Assembly (NCBI GenBank): GCA_004020315.1
Contig: SAQG01000002.1
Span: forward strand, 62,001-126,000
Source of the DNA: Mesorhizobium sp.
GTDB lineage: Bacteria; Pseudomonadota; Alphaproteobacteria; Rhizobiales; Rhizobiaceae
Direction of reading: 5' to 3'
DNA length: 64,000 nucleotides
Each line of letters starts with the position of its first letter. The stretch's first letter is position 1. The notes below the pieces were generated by a model. That model saw nothing but the letters and a program-made list of their open reading frames with translations, searched no databases and was not told the origin of the DNA. Made by a program: the position numbers and the translations under genes. Shown piece by piece: positions 51,463-59,905 of the stretch.

Positions 51463-53037
51463 TCAGGTGAAGGCGTCGGCCATCGACGCCTTCTTCCTGG
51501 CGATGAAGTCCTTCAGCCCATCGTCGATACCTTGATCGAGATGCGGCGCCTCGTAGCTTTCCAGCCAGCGGCGGGCGAGTTCGTTTGCGCGCTGCGGTGC
51601 GGTTTTTTCGCCCTCGGCCAGCCACTGCTCGTAGGAATTGTTGTCGGCGATGCTGGAACGGTAGAATGCGGTCTGGAAATTGGCCTGCGTGTGGTCACAG
51701 CCGAGATAGTGGCTGCCCGGGCCGACCTGGCGGATGGCGTCCATTGCCTGGCCGTTTTCCGATAGGTCGACGCCTTCGGAGAACTTCTGCGTCATGCCGA
51801 GTTGGTCGATATCCATCATGAACTTTTCGTAGCAGGAGGCGAGCCCGCCCTCGAGCCAGCCGGCCGAATGCAGCACGAAATTGGTGCCGGCGAGGATCGT
51901 CGAGTTCAGCGTATTGGCACTCTCGTAGGCCGCCTGCGCGTCCGGTATTTTCGAAGCACAGAGCGAGCCGCCGGTGCGGAACGGCAGGCCAAGCCGGCGC
52001 GCGAGCTGCGCCGCGCCATAGGAGACCAGCGACGGCTCGGGCGTGCCAAAGGTCGGCGCGCCCGACTGCATCGAGATCGACGAGGCGAAGGTGCCGAACA
52101 GCACCGGTGCGCCCGGCCGGATCAGCTGCGTGAACGACGCGCCGGCCAGCACTTCGGCCAGAACCTGCGTCAGCGTGCCGGCGACCGTCACCGGGCTCAT
52201 CGCGCCGGCGAGGATGAACGGCGTGACGATACAGGCCTGGTTGTGGCGCGAATAGACTTTCAGCGCCCCCAGCATGGTCTCGTCGAACACCATCGGCGAA
52301 TTGGCGTTGATCAGGCTGGTCAGCACCGTGTTGTTCTCGACGAAATCGTCACCGAACACGATCTTGGCCATCGCCACCGTGTCTTCGGCGCGCTCCGGCG
52401 CGGTGACCGAGCCCATGAACGGCTTATCCGAATATTTGATGTGGCTGTAGATCATGTCGAGATGGCGCTTGTTGACCGGAACGTCGACCGGCTCGCACAC
52501 CGTGCCGCCCGAATGATGGATCGACGGCGCCATATAGGCGAGCTTCACGAAATTCCGGAAATCCTCGATCGTCGCATAGCGCCTGACGCCATCGAGATCT
52601 CGGACGAAGGGCGGGCCATAGACCGGCGCGAAGACCGTGGCATTGCCACCGATCTGCACCGAACGCTCGGCATTGCGGGCGTGCTGGGTATAGATGGACG
52701 GCGCGGTTTTCAAAAGTGAGCGGCAGAGGCCTTTCGGAAAGTGCACGCGCTCGTTCTTGACGTCGGCGCCAGCCTCTTTCCACAGCTGCAGCGCCTCGGC
52801 GTCGTCGCGAAAGATGATGCCGATCTCTTCGAGCACCGTGTCGGTGTTCTTCTCGATCAGCGCCAGCCCTTCCTCGTCCAGCACCTCATAGACGTTGATC
52901 TTGCGCTTGATGTAGGTGAGCTGGGTGCCAGGGCCGCCCCCCGAGCGCGCCGCCCGCCGGGCTGCAGCACCACCGCTGGCGGCGCGTCCACGCCGCGCGT
53001 TTGACGCTTCCTGGTCGACCGGCGCGTTCTCACTCAT
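51463..53037 (-). CDS. MttB-family methyltransferase, copy 2
   Basis: Protein of 524 residues, a full-length second member of the trimethylamine/quaternary amine methyltransferase superfamily and homologous to the one at 33770-35347. Shared blocks include INANSPMVFDETM, FILAGAMSPVTVAGTL, GGSLCASKIPDAQAAYES and LHSAGWLEGGLASCYEKF. There is no in-frame UAG, so it is a non-pyrrolysine type. The N-terminal 30 residues are Ala/Arg/Gly-rich and probably unstructured. It is divergent from the only corrinoid protein gene of the window across 271 bp, which makes that protein its likely methyl acceptor. The substrate may differ from copy 1. Confidence 0.87.
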   Translation of the reverse strand: MSENAPVDQEASNARRGRAASGGAAARRAARSGGGPGTQLTYIKRKINVYEVLDEEGLALIEKNTDTVLEEIGIIFRDDAEALQLWKEAGADVKNERVHFPKGLCRSLLKTAPSIYTQHARNAERSVQIGGNATVFAPVYGPPFVRDLDGVRRYATIEDFRNFVKLAYMAPSIHHSGGTVCEPVDVPVNKRHLDMIYSHIKYSDKPFMGSVTAPERAEDTVAMAKIVFGDDFVENNTVLTSLINANSPMVFDETMLGALKVYSRHNQACIVTPFILAGAMSPVTVAGTLTQVLAEVLAGASFTQLIRPGAPVLFGTFASSISMQSGAPTFGTPEPSLVSYGAAQLARRLGLPFRTGGSLCASKIPDAQAAYESANTLNSTILAGTNFVLHSAGWLEGGLASCYEKFMMDIDQLGMTQKFSEGVDLSENGQAMDAIRQVGPGSHYLGCDHTQANFQTAFYRSSIADNNSYEQWLAEGEKTAPQRANELARRWLESYEAPHLDQGIDDGLKDFIARKKASMADAFT

Positions 53038-53308
53038 GATCGTTCTTCCCTGACTTTGTTCTGGCGCAATTTATTACGGCCGCATATCACGGCTTCTGGC
53101 CGGATCGTAGTCATGCACCCTATTCGAAACGGCCCGCCAGCGCCAACGCCTGTCGCAAAATCGACAAGAATTCCAATAGATTTGCAGTCGCTTTCTTTTT
53201 GCGGGAAGTCGCAAATCAGCTATGGACGCAAGCCTGTAGCGGGTTAGGTATTGACGTGATATTTGAGGCCTCGCAATTGCATCTGTGCGGCAAGGAGCTG
53301 GATTAAAA
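53038..53308. other. divergent promoter region between MttB copy 2 and corrinoid protein genes
   Basis: This 271-bp gap holds promoters for both directions. It contains two copies of GTCGCAAA (about 53151 and 53207) and GATTTGC/GCAAATC inverted elements around 53174-53217, which may be regulator sites. The ATATAAAGA palindrome of 44676 and 61627 is not present. Confidence 0.4.
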
Positions 53309-54007
53309 ATGGCCGACGACGAGATCATCCTTTCCGAGCTTTCCGACGACGAACTCGTGCAGCAGATGCACGACGACCTTTATGACGGGCTGAAGGAAGA
53401 GATCGAGGAAGGCACCAACATCCTTCTCGAGCGCGGCTGGGCGCCTTACAAGGTGCTGACCGAGGCACTGGTCGAAGGCATGCGCATCGTCGGCGAGGAT
53501 TTTCGCGACGGCATCCTGTTCGTGCCGGAAGTGCTGTTGTCCGCCAACGCGATGAAGGCGGGCATGTTCATCCTGCGTCCGCTGCTCGTCGCCACCGGCG
53601 CGCCTAAGCAGGGCAAGATGGTGATCGGCACGGTCAAGGGCGATATCCACGACATCGGCAAGAACCTTGTCGGCATGATGATGGAGGGCGCCGGCTTCGA
53701 CGTCATCGACCTCGGCATCAACAATGCGGTGGAAAAATATCTCGACGCCATCGAACAGCACCAGCCTGACATCATCGGGATGTCGGCGCTGCTGACGACG
53801 ACCATGCCCTACATGAAGGTCGTCATCGACACGATGAAGGAAAAGGGCATCCGCGACGACTACGTCGTGCTGGTCGGCGGCGCCCCGCTCAACGAGGAAT
53901 TCGGTAAGGCCGTCGGCGCCGACGCCTATTGCCGCGACGCGGCCGTGGCGGTCGAGACCGCCAAGGACTTCATGAAGCGCAAGCACAACGTCCGCGCTTC
54001 GGCCTGA
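53309..54007 (+). CDS. corrinoid (cobalamin-binding) methyltransferase protein
   Basis: Methyl-carrier protein of 232 residues of the MtbC/MttC/MtgC type. The helical cap domain is at about 15-95 and the Rossmann-like cobalamin domain at about 100-225. The cobalt ligand motif D112-x-H114-x-x-G117 lies in GTVKGDIHDIGKN, followed by MSALLTTTMPYM and VLVGGAPLN, all typical B12-binding elements. AAGGAG precedes the ATG. It should accept a methyl group from an MttB-family protein and pass it to a folate-dependent enzyme, such as the one encoded at 61664. It is divergent from MttB copy 2 and is the only such protein in the window. Confidence 0.93.
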   Translation: MADDEIILSELSDDELVQQMHDDLYDGLKEEIEEGTNILLERGWAPYKVLTEALVEGMRIVGEDFRDGILFVPEVLLSANAMKAGMFILRPLLVATGAPKQGKMVIGTVKGDIHDIGKNLVGMMMEGAGFDVIDLGINNAVEKYLDAIEQHQPDIIGMSALLTTTMPYMKVVIDTMKEKGIRDDYVVLVGGAPLNEEFGKAVGADAYCRDAAVAVETAKDFMKRKHNVRASA

Positions 54008-54530
54008 GCTTAGCCAAAGGCGCGGTGCCGTCGGCGCCATGCCGACGGCAATGCCTATGCCGATCGAAAATCCGGTGGCGAACGTGCCGCCGAGGTCAAT
54101 GGCAACGGCGCTGGCCGGCTGCCTATTGGAAGCACGGTACTTCCGCGATCACGCCATACCCGCGGTCCCAACCTCTGTTAGCTTATTCGTGCGGCGGACC
54201 CCAACGCCGCCCGGCCGGCGCCCTACAGGCAAATCTACCCCAACGCCCCCCAAGCGGCGCCGGCCTTCCCCTTATCCGGCGCATCTGACTGGAGAAGCCC
54301 GCGCTCCTCCTCTGAGCTCGGGGCGATCGGGCAGCGATCCTGCAGCGGGGCTAAGAGTCCACTGCTCCCAGACAACTGTCAGAAACTCCTGTTCCGCTTG
54401 ATCAGCACCGGAGGCGGAATGCCGGTAACTCTTCCTCCCGTTTAGGCGCCAATTTGACTCTAGGCTCATCCGATTTGATGACTAAGGGAACGGATCATGA
54501 CTATTTTACTAAATTAGAAATGGTGCATAA
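54008..54530. other. intergenic region without recognised gene
   Basis: This 523-bp gap follows the corrinoid protein gene. It has a perfect 10-bp hairpin (TGCCGTCGGC 54026-54035 with GCCGACGGCA 54041-54050) but no T run, so a terminator role is uncertain. Several open frames are present, none with a domain, a good ribosome site or a conserved look. Its right end (54490-54535) is AT-rich and may hold a promoter. Confidence 0.4.
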
Positions 54531-54842
54531 ATGGCCTATAATCCGCCCCAACCGGCGATTGGACCCAATTGCCCGCCGGTCAGGCCCGGCGGCTCGCTGG
54601 TAGCCCCCGATTGGCTGTCGGGCCGTCATATCAAACGCACGGTGGCGACCAACGTGAGACGAGATCGAATCAACAACCCCGCAACCCGCATCAAGGGCGA
54701 GCGCCACGGGCCGCCTGCCAACGACGAGGAAGGGTGTTTCGAGTTCTGCCCCGTTTGTGGCCAGACGTTCGACAAGCGGAACCTCGGCGAGGTGCTGCAT
54801 CATCATCTCCCCGACCATGAGCCGCTGCCGACCAAACTATAG
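54531..54842 (+). CDS. small protein with CxxC...HHH...H zinc-finger-like motif
   Basis: Hypothetical protein of 103 residues. The C-terminal part has C73 and C76 in FCPVCGQTF, followed by a histidine group (H90-H92) and H96, suggesting a C2H2-type zinc site. The N-terminal half is Pro/Gly/Arg-rich. I recall similar short proteins in Rhizobiales but no function. The ribosome site before the ATG is poor and the region around it is non-coding in appearance, so this is a moderate-confidence gene. Confidence 0.5.
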   Translation: MAYNPPQPAIGPNCPPVRPGGSLVAPDWLSGRHIKRTVATNVRRDRINNPATRIKGERHGPPANDEEGCFEFCPVCGQTFDKRNLGEVLHHHLPDHEPLPTKL

Positions 54843-55382
54843 GTTCCGTCAGCCTCTCGACACGGCGCAAAATGCGGCTCCTCATGTCCGCTGGCCTGCC
54901 GCTGAGCAGATCGAGCGCCCTCCTGATACACCATGCAGTCGACCAATGGCCTCGGCGACGCGGCATGCTGTTCGCCCCGATTCTGGGAATATAAACCTAC
55001 TCCTCAAGATGTCTGGCATGAGGAACATACGGACGAACAATGTTCGTTCGAATAATGCTATTCCGTTGCCTTGAGCGTAATTTTTTGGCCAGCCGCACAG
55101 CGCCTCCTCTTAAGCTCGCTGGTGGTCAAGGCCCAGCGGCCTCCAGCTGCCAGTCCCCTCGCAACCAAGCCGCTGGGCCGTCCCGCAAGGAGAAGAACAG
55201 GAGCGTAAGTACGGAAGCCCGTACTTACGCTATGACACAGGCCGAGGCGGCGCGTAACGCCGGCATGTCAAGACATCAACAAGAAACAGCGATCCGCGTA
55301 ACGAACATACCCGGCGAAACCTTTGAACGGGAAGTTGAAGCGCGGCAAGTCCTGCTCGGAGCGTTTAGGCGGGTCGAAGCGC
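54843..55382. other. intergenic region with a gene remnant
   Basis: No complete gene is seen in this 540-bp gap. The stretch 55130-55380 contains a remnant described as a separate pseudogene entry. 54843-55130 has no coding signal, although GTTC/GAAC elements near 55020-55060 look like imperfect operator sites. Confidence 0.35.
55130..55382 (+). pseudogene. remnant of a DNA-associated/phage-type protein gene
   Basis: The plus frame reads through MTQAEAARNAGMSRHQQ and then AIRVTNIPGETFEREVEARQ, a helix-turn-helix-like pattern that resembles ParB-like or phage-derived proteins of Rhizobiales in which similar wording (sequence of the type AIRVANVP-FE-VE) occurs. There is no good start codon upstream, and the frame loses coding character after about 55380. 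A perfect 12-bp palindrome at 55203-55230 lies inside it. I regard it as a decayed fragment of a mobile element. Confidence 0.35.
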
Positions 55383-55598
55383 CTATTCTGACTCTTTCGC
55401 CTCTTCCTTTTTCAGGATCGGCGTGTCGGCAGTTGTCGGCGTGTTCGCGACGCTCGCGACTTTGGTCTGCTGATCCACGCTTGCAGCTTTGGTTTGCGGA
55501 TCTACGGAAGCCGTCGTTTTGTTGTGGCCAACACATTCCGCTGCGGCGCCGGACATTGAAAGGCCAAGAGCGGCGACAACTAAGAGAGCGGTCTTCAT
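55383..55598 (-). CDS. small secreted protein of unknown function
   Basis: Protein of 71 residues with a signal peptide (about 1-20, ending GAAAE), one mature cysteine (CVGHN), and then a short repetitive Thr/Ala/Ser/Val-rich region (TTASVDPQTKAASVDQQTK). No domain is recognised. AGGAGCAATAGG before the ATG at 55598 supports translation, while the open frame to 55781 is a shadow. It may be a small periplasmic or cell-surface protein. Confidence 0.65.
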   Translation of the reverse strand: MKTALLVVAALGLSMSGAAAECVGHNKTTASVDPQTKAASVDQQTKVASVANTPTTADTPILKKEEAKESE

Positions 55599-55776
55599 CC
55601 TATTGCTCCTATCTTCGTTGTTGAGGGTGCAGGAAAGACTAACGGCATATCCCCCCATTCGAAAAGTCAACTTTTCGTGCCCGCCCAGCGAACACCCATC
55701 CCGACAAAAAATTGCAATAGGCGGACACGACGTCCGCGCTTTCGGCCTTATCTCGGCGAATTCGGCATGCACAATA

Positions 55777-55808
55777 AACAAAGCCGCGCCTTGCAGCGCG
55801 GCTTTGTT
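55777..55808 (-). terminator. strong intrinsic terminator of the entericidin-like gene
   Basis: A 13-bp perfect stem, AACAAAGCCGCGC (55777-55789) with GCGCGGCTTTGTT (55796-55808), around a six-base loop. The outer A/T-rich arms give a T-rich end on either strand. It lies 80 bp after the small lipoprotein gene on the minus strand. Confidence 0.8.
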
Positions 55809-55887
55809 GTTCCCAGATGTTACAAGGACTTAACGCGCGCCTCGCTTGAACTCAGTTGATCGCGACGCGCTTTGGTGAAACTGCGGA

Positions 55888-56028
55888 TCAGGGATTCTCG
55901 ACCGTGTCCTCAACTGCGTTTGCGGTCGATTTGACGTCCCTGCCGACGCCGCGAACGGTATTGGCGCAGGCTGAAAGAGCCAAGGCGCAAGCGATAATGG
56001 CAATCGGCGCGATACGTAACAGTTTCAT
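55888..56028 (-). CDS. entericidin A/B-family small lipoprotein
   Basis: Protein of 46 residues on the minus strand. The signal peptide MKLLRIAPIAIIACALALSA ends at the lipobox LSAC (Cys21 as lipid attachment site). The mature part reads CANTVRGVGRDVKSTANAVE, the pattern of the entericidin family (EcnA/EcnB) of small envelope lipoproteins. AGGGAG lies nine bases before the ATG at 56028, and a strong terminator follows the stop. In enterobacteria such proteins are a toxin/antidote-like pair, but in alphaproteobacteria single copies of unknown role are common. The plus-strand frame over the same bases is a shadow. Confidence 0.85.
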   Translation of the reverse strand: MKLLRIAPIAIIACALALSACANTVRGVGRDVKSTANAVEDTVENP

Positions 56029-56092
56029 GAATGGTGTCTCCCTCAATAAATAGATTTGCCCGACAGCAACGAAGATCGGTTAAACTGGTTCC

Positions 56093-56719
56093 ATGAGCGT
56101 CGCGCGAAAACAGCAATCCGATCAAGGCAGCAGGCTGCTTGTCATCGCCTGCGGGATGATTGCGCGCGAAGTTCTGGCCGTCAAAGAGCAGCTGGGGCTC
56201 GACCATCTCGACCTGACCTGCCTGCCGGCGGAGTTCCATTTCTACCCGGACCGCATTGCGCCGGCTATGGACAAGGCAATCGAAAAGGCCAAGGCTGACG
56301 GCTATAGAAACATCTTCGTCGGCTACGCCGATTGCGGCACCGGCGGCCTGCTTGACCGCGTCTGCGAGAAGCATGGCATCGAGCGCATGGCCGGGCCGCA
56401 TTGCTTTGCCTTCTATCAGGGCATGGATGCCTATGCGAAGGTCGCCGACGACGACATGATGTCATTCTATATGACCGACTTCCTGTGCCGGCAGTTCGAC
56501 GCCTTCTTCATGAAGCCGCTCGGCCTCGACAGGCATCCGGAGCTGATCAAGGACTATTTCGGCAATTACGAGAAGCTGGTCTATATCGCCCAGACCAACG
56601 ATCCGGAACTCGACAAGGTCGCCGAGAAAGCCGCGAAAATGCTCGGCCTCGCCTATGAGCGCCGCTCGACCGGCTATGGCGACCTGACGACGGAGCTGGC
56701 CAGCGCCGCACACGGCTGA
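56093..56719 (+). CDS. DUF1638 protein
   Basis: Protein of 208 residues of the DUF1638 family, whose members are often encoded beside corrinoid methyltransferase genes in archaea and bacteria. Visible features are a Rossmann-like start (LLVIACGMIAREVLAV) and conserved cysteines C20, C43, C81 (GYADCGTGG) and C104 (GPHCFAFYQG). Biochemical function is not established. A part in methyl transfer or corrinoid handling is proposed from gene neighbourhood, because the corrinoid protein gene lies 2.1 kb upstream and the folate genes 3 kb downstream. The start has little ribosome-site support but matches the family's N terminus. Confidence 0.85.
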   Translation: MSVARKQQSDQGSRLLVIACGMIAREVLAVKEQLGLDHLDLTCLPAEFHFYPDRIAPAMDKAIEKAKADGYRNIFVGYADCGTGGLLDRVCEKHGIERMAGPHCFAFYQGMDAYAKVADDDMMSFYMTDFLCRQFDAFFMKPLGLDRHPELIKDYFGNYEKLVYIAQTNDPELDKVAEKAAKMLGLAYERRSTGYGDLTTELASAAHG

Positions 56720-56728
56720 CCGTTTCGA

Positions 56729-57652
56729 TCAGGCGGCCCCTTCTTCCGCTGCGAGCGCGGCAAGCACATCGGCAAAGCTCGTCTTGCAGACGAAGCCCAG
56801 CCTGTCCCTCGCCCGCGAGGCGTCGTAGACACGGTCGATCGAGGAAAACATTGTCCAGCCCTTTCGCGCGTAGAGCGCCGGAAATTCCGGAAAATAGCGC
56901 GCGACGACCGACGGGGCCTCGGCGATCAATGCCTCGCAATCATCAGGGCGGAACGGCGTTGGCGCTGAGACGATGAAGATATCGAAGCCCAGTTGTGGTG
57001 CCTTCTCCAACGCCGCGACATGGGCCGCGGCGGCATCTTCCACGGTCAGCCGGCGGAACAACAGCTCATTGGCCTTGGTGTTGGCGTCCGACTGCTCGAT
57101 TGCATGTGCCATGTCGTCTGCTTCGGGAAAGAACCGGGCGGTGCGCAGGACGATAATCGGCAGTCCGGACTGAATGTTATAGAGGCGGCAAAGATGTTCG
57201 GCCGAAAGCTTGGTGACGCCGTAGATGTTGCGTGGCTCGGGCGACATGCCCTCCGTCAGCCAGGCTGCCTTACGCGCACCGCCGGTCAGGCCGGCGCGTA
57301 TGACTTTCGAGACCATCAGCGAGGTCGTTGACGTGAAGACGAAGCGCTGAACGCCTGATGCCACCGCCGCGTCGAGCAGGTTGAACGTGCCGCGCACATT
57401 CGTCTCGATGAAATCCTCATTGCGGTGGTGTTCGATGTCAGGCTTGTGCAGCGCGCCGCTGTGGACGATCGCCTCGATGCGGTTTTCCCTGACCGCCCGC
57501 ATGACCAGATCACGGTCGGCGACCGAGCCGATCATCTGCGTTTGCGCCGACGGGACGGGATCAAGACCGATGACGTCGTGGCCAACGGCCCGCAGGCGCG
57601 GCCCGAGCGCGCTGCCCAGCCAGCCTGACGATCCCGTAAGCAAGATCCGCAT
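56729..57652 (-). CDS. NAD(P)-dependent epimerase/dehydratase (extended SDR)
   Basis: Short-chain dehydrogenase/reductase superfamily protein of 307 residues, epimerase type. The dinucleotide motif GSSGWLG is at 7-13, and the catalytic YxxxK is in NIYGVTKLSAEH. Related enzymes act on nucleotide sugars or small alcohols; no sugar operon surrounds it, so the substrate is unknown. The ATG at 57652 is used, while a GTG at 57664 is possible. It is convergent with the DUF1638 gene and divergent from the DUF4893 gene. Confidence 0.87.
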   Translation of the reverse strand: MRILLTGSSGWLGSALGPRLRAVGHDVIGLDPVPSAQTQMIGSVADRDLVMRAVRENRIEAIVHSGALHKPDIEHHRNEDFIETNVRGTFNLLDAAVASGVQRFVFTSTTSLMVSKVIRAGLTGGARKAAWLTEGMSPEPRNIYGVTKLSAEHLCRLYNIQSGLPIIVLRTARFFPEADDMAHAIEQSDANTKANELLFRRLTVEDAAAAHVAALEKAPQLGFDIFIVSAPTPFRPDDCEALIAEAPSVVARYFPEFPALYARKGWTMFSSIDRVYDASRARDRLGFVCKTSFADVLAALAAEEGAA

Positions 57653-57774
57653 CGGTGAAACCACGACTTTTAACCTGACCGCTGTTAAGCACGGATGACA
57701 GGCCGCCGCGAACGGGTAAGTTATATGCCAAACGAGAAAACAGGCTGTTCCAGCCGTCGACCGGGAAACGCACC

Positions 57775-58347
57775 ATGATTGCTCGCCTCTTGGTCGCCGC
57801 AGGCGTTGTCTGCTTCGCCCTGCCCGCGCTCGCCGATGGCGAGGTGCAAAAGCTGATCACGCCCGCCGACAAGGTGCGACTCGACAAATATGACAAGACC
57901 CGCAAGGCAGCCCTTGACGAAGCCAAGGCCGGCGACGCCGCCGAGGTCGAGCAGCTCGACGCCTTGCTGGCAAAGCCGCTGGTCTCGTTTTCCGACAAGG
58001 ACCTGACCGGCAACTGGCAATGCCGCACCATCAAGGTCGGCGGGCTGAGCCCGCTCGTCATCTATGGCTGGTTCAAGTGCAAGGTGAGCGACGATGGTTC
58101 GGGCTGGATGCTGGAAAAACTCACCGGCTCGCAGCGCACCAACGGCCGTCTCTTCGACGACGGCGAAAAGCGCGCGATCTATCTCGGCTCTTTCTATGTT
58201 AACAACGATCCCGCAAAACCCTATGGCAGCGGCCCGCAAAGCGACCAGGTCGGCTACGCCTTTCGCAACAGCGCCAACGAATGGCGCATCGAGTTCCCGG
58301 CGCCCTATCACGAATCGAAGCTCGATGTCCTTGAGCTCAGGCGCTGA
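57775..58347 (+). CDS. DUF4893 secreted protein
   Basis: Protein of 190 residues with a signal peptide (about 1-20, ending ALAD), in the DUF4893 family of Rhizobiales and other alphaproteobacteria. The conserved middle reads LTGNWQCRTIKVGGLSPLVI and YGWFKCKVSDDG. Its function is unknown, and it is presumably periplasmic. It lies alone between the divergent SDR gene and the downstream desaturase gene. Confidence 0.85.
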   Translation: MIARLLVAAGVVCFALPALADGEVQKLITPADKVRLDKYDKTRKAALDEAKAGDAAEVEQLDALLAKPLVSFSDKDLTGNWQCRTIKVGGLSPLVIYGWFKCKVSDDGSGWMLEKLTGSQRTNGRLFDDGEKRAIYLGSFYVNNDPAKPYGSGPQSDQVGYAFRNSANEWRIEFPAPYHESKLDVLELRR

Positions 58348-58544
58348 GCCCGCCGCCCTGACACCCAAGCCGATCATCAGGATTAACCCGGCGGTCTAGC
58401 ATCCCAGGCGCTAAGAGCATGTCTTTACGGGCGCCACGTCGCAGCCCTGCCTTCGAAACAATGGTACTGGACCGGCGTAAAAACCGGCGTCTGGTAATGA
58501 GCCCCGATTTACCGGGCAGCGCCCCGGCGATAAGCTTGGCTCCC

Positions 58545-59456
58545 ATGAGCGAAATCGACCACCGCACCATCATCGCCGGCCTTTCGGTCGAGGATCGTCG
58601 CGACCTCACCGCCAAACTGGACGGGCCCGGCATTGTCCGGCTGGCCGTTCACGGCGGGCTGGTTGTCGTGCTGGGTGCGCTGATCGCCGCCCGCATTCCG
58701 TTCTGGCCGGTTCTCATGCTGCCGCAGGGAATCCTGATTGTCTTCTTCTTCACCCTGTTGCACGAGACAATCCATGAAACGGCATTCAGGACGCCGTGGC
58801 TCAATCGCGCCATCGCCACTGTGACCGGCTTCCTGATCCTGCTGCCGCCGGCGTGGTTCCGTTATTTTCATTTCGCGCACCACCGCCACACGCACGATCC
58901 GGACAACGACCCCGAACTGATAAGCCCGAAACCGGAGACCATTGGCCAGTATCTGCGCTATCTCTCCGGCGTCCCCTACTGGACCGGCATGGCACGCGTG
59001 ATCGTCGTCAACGCAGCCGGCCGCAACTGCGACGGCTTCGTGCCGGAAAAGGGTCGCGACAAGGTGATTTCAGAAGCGCGCTGGTTCCTGATCGCCTATG
59101 CAGCGCTGCTGGCGGCCTCGCTGGCCGTGCAGTCGGTGCTGCTGTTGTGGGTCTGGATTGTGCCGGTCCTGGTCGGCCAGCCCTTCTTGCGGGCCTATCT
59201 GCTGGCCGAGCATGCGCTGTGCCCACATGTCGCCAATATGCTCGAAAACACCCGCACCACCTTTACCACAAGACTGGTGCGCTTCGTGGCGTGGAACATG
59301 CCGTATCATTCCGAGCACCATTCCTATCCGGCCGTTCCCTTTCATCGCCTGCCGCGTTTCCACCAGATCGTCGCCGAACATCTGCGCACGACCGAGCGAG
59401 GCTACGTCCGCTTCCACAGGAAGCTTGTCGGCAGCTTCGATCGTCGCGCCAGCTGA
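58545..59456 (+). CDS. membrane fatty acid desaturase family protein (copy 2)
   Basis: Di-iron membrane enzyme of 303 residues with the three histidine boxes HETIHET (73-79), HFAHHRHTH (about 109-117) and HSEHHSYP (about 260), plus hydrophobic helices. The substrate is not assigned. It precedes a tight run of C1 genes at 59603-64000 and could be an accessory part of that group, for example as an oxygenase acting on a methylated compound, although this is only a positional idea. The ATG at 58545 matches the natural N terminus, with ATGs upstream at 58497 and 58419 as alternatives. Confidence 0.82.
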   Translation: MSEIDHRTIIAGLSVEDRRDLTAKLDGPGIVRLAVHGGLVVVLGALIAARIPFWPVLMLPQGILIVFFFTLLHETIHETAFRTPWLNRAIATVTGFLILLPPAWFRYFHFAHHRHTHDPDNDPELISPKPETIGQYLRYLSGVPYWTGMARVIVVNAAGRNCDGFVPEKGRDKVISEARWFLIAYAALLAASLAVQSVLLLWVWIVPVLVGQPFLRAYLLAEHALCPHVANMLENTRTTFTTRLVRFVAWNMPYHSEHHSYPAVPFHRLPRFHQIVAEHLRTTERGYVRFHRKLVGSFDRRAS

Positions 59457-59602
59457 TCCAAACCAAGCCAAATATCGAAAACTCTCACCTTTCCTTTTGC
59501 GGCCTCCAATTGCGTCGCTTTTGAATGCGCGCGCGTCGTCCCATAACAAGCAGCCCAACAGCGCTTCCGGCAATGCTCGAAGTCACGAGGAGTAAGAAAT
59601 TC

Positions 59603-59905
59603 ATGGCCGATCTGATCGTCGTCTACTGGCGCGACATCCCCGCCCAGGTCATCGTCAAGAAGGGCCGGCAGAACGCCAAGCGCGAACTGCCGCTGCGCTT
59701 CACCGAGGCGATCGACATGTGTGCGATGCGCACCGGCGCCGGCGGCACCGACGACTACCTGGCCGAATGGCGCAAGGCCGACCCCGTGCCGGTCAGCGAT
59801 GATCTTGAAGGCGAGGCCGAAAAAGCCCTTCAGGACATCGACGCGAAATACGATCGCGAACGGCTGGTCGCTCTGGTCAAAGCGGGCGGGAAAGAAGATG
59901 TCTGA
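59603..59905 (+). CDS. virulence factor family small protein
   Basis: Protein of 100 residues beginning MADLIVVYWRDIPAQVIVKK, recognisable as the small 'virulence factor' (PF13769-like) family. The name is historical and the function is unknown. Members often precede methylene-THF reductase C-terminal-domain genes, as here. ACGAGGAG precedes the ATG at 59603. It overlaps the start of the next gene by eight bases, so it is the first gene of a coupled operon of C1 enzymes. Confidence 0.8.
   Translation: MADLIVVYWRDIPAQVIVKKGRQNAKRELPLRFTEAIDMCAMRTGAGGTDDYLAEWRKADPVPVSDDLEGEAEKALQDIDAKYDRERLVALVKAGGKEDV

Noticed and set aside
54026..54050. Terminator after the corrinoid protein gene
   Set aside because: The 10-bp stem is perfect but no T run follows, so intrinsic termination is not supported.
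55023..55058. LexA-type operator (GAAC/GTTC elements)
   Set aside because: The direct GAAC pair has an 8-bp spacing instead of the 7 bp typical of alphaproteobacterial LexA sites and no SOS gene follows.
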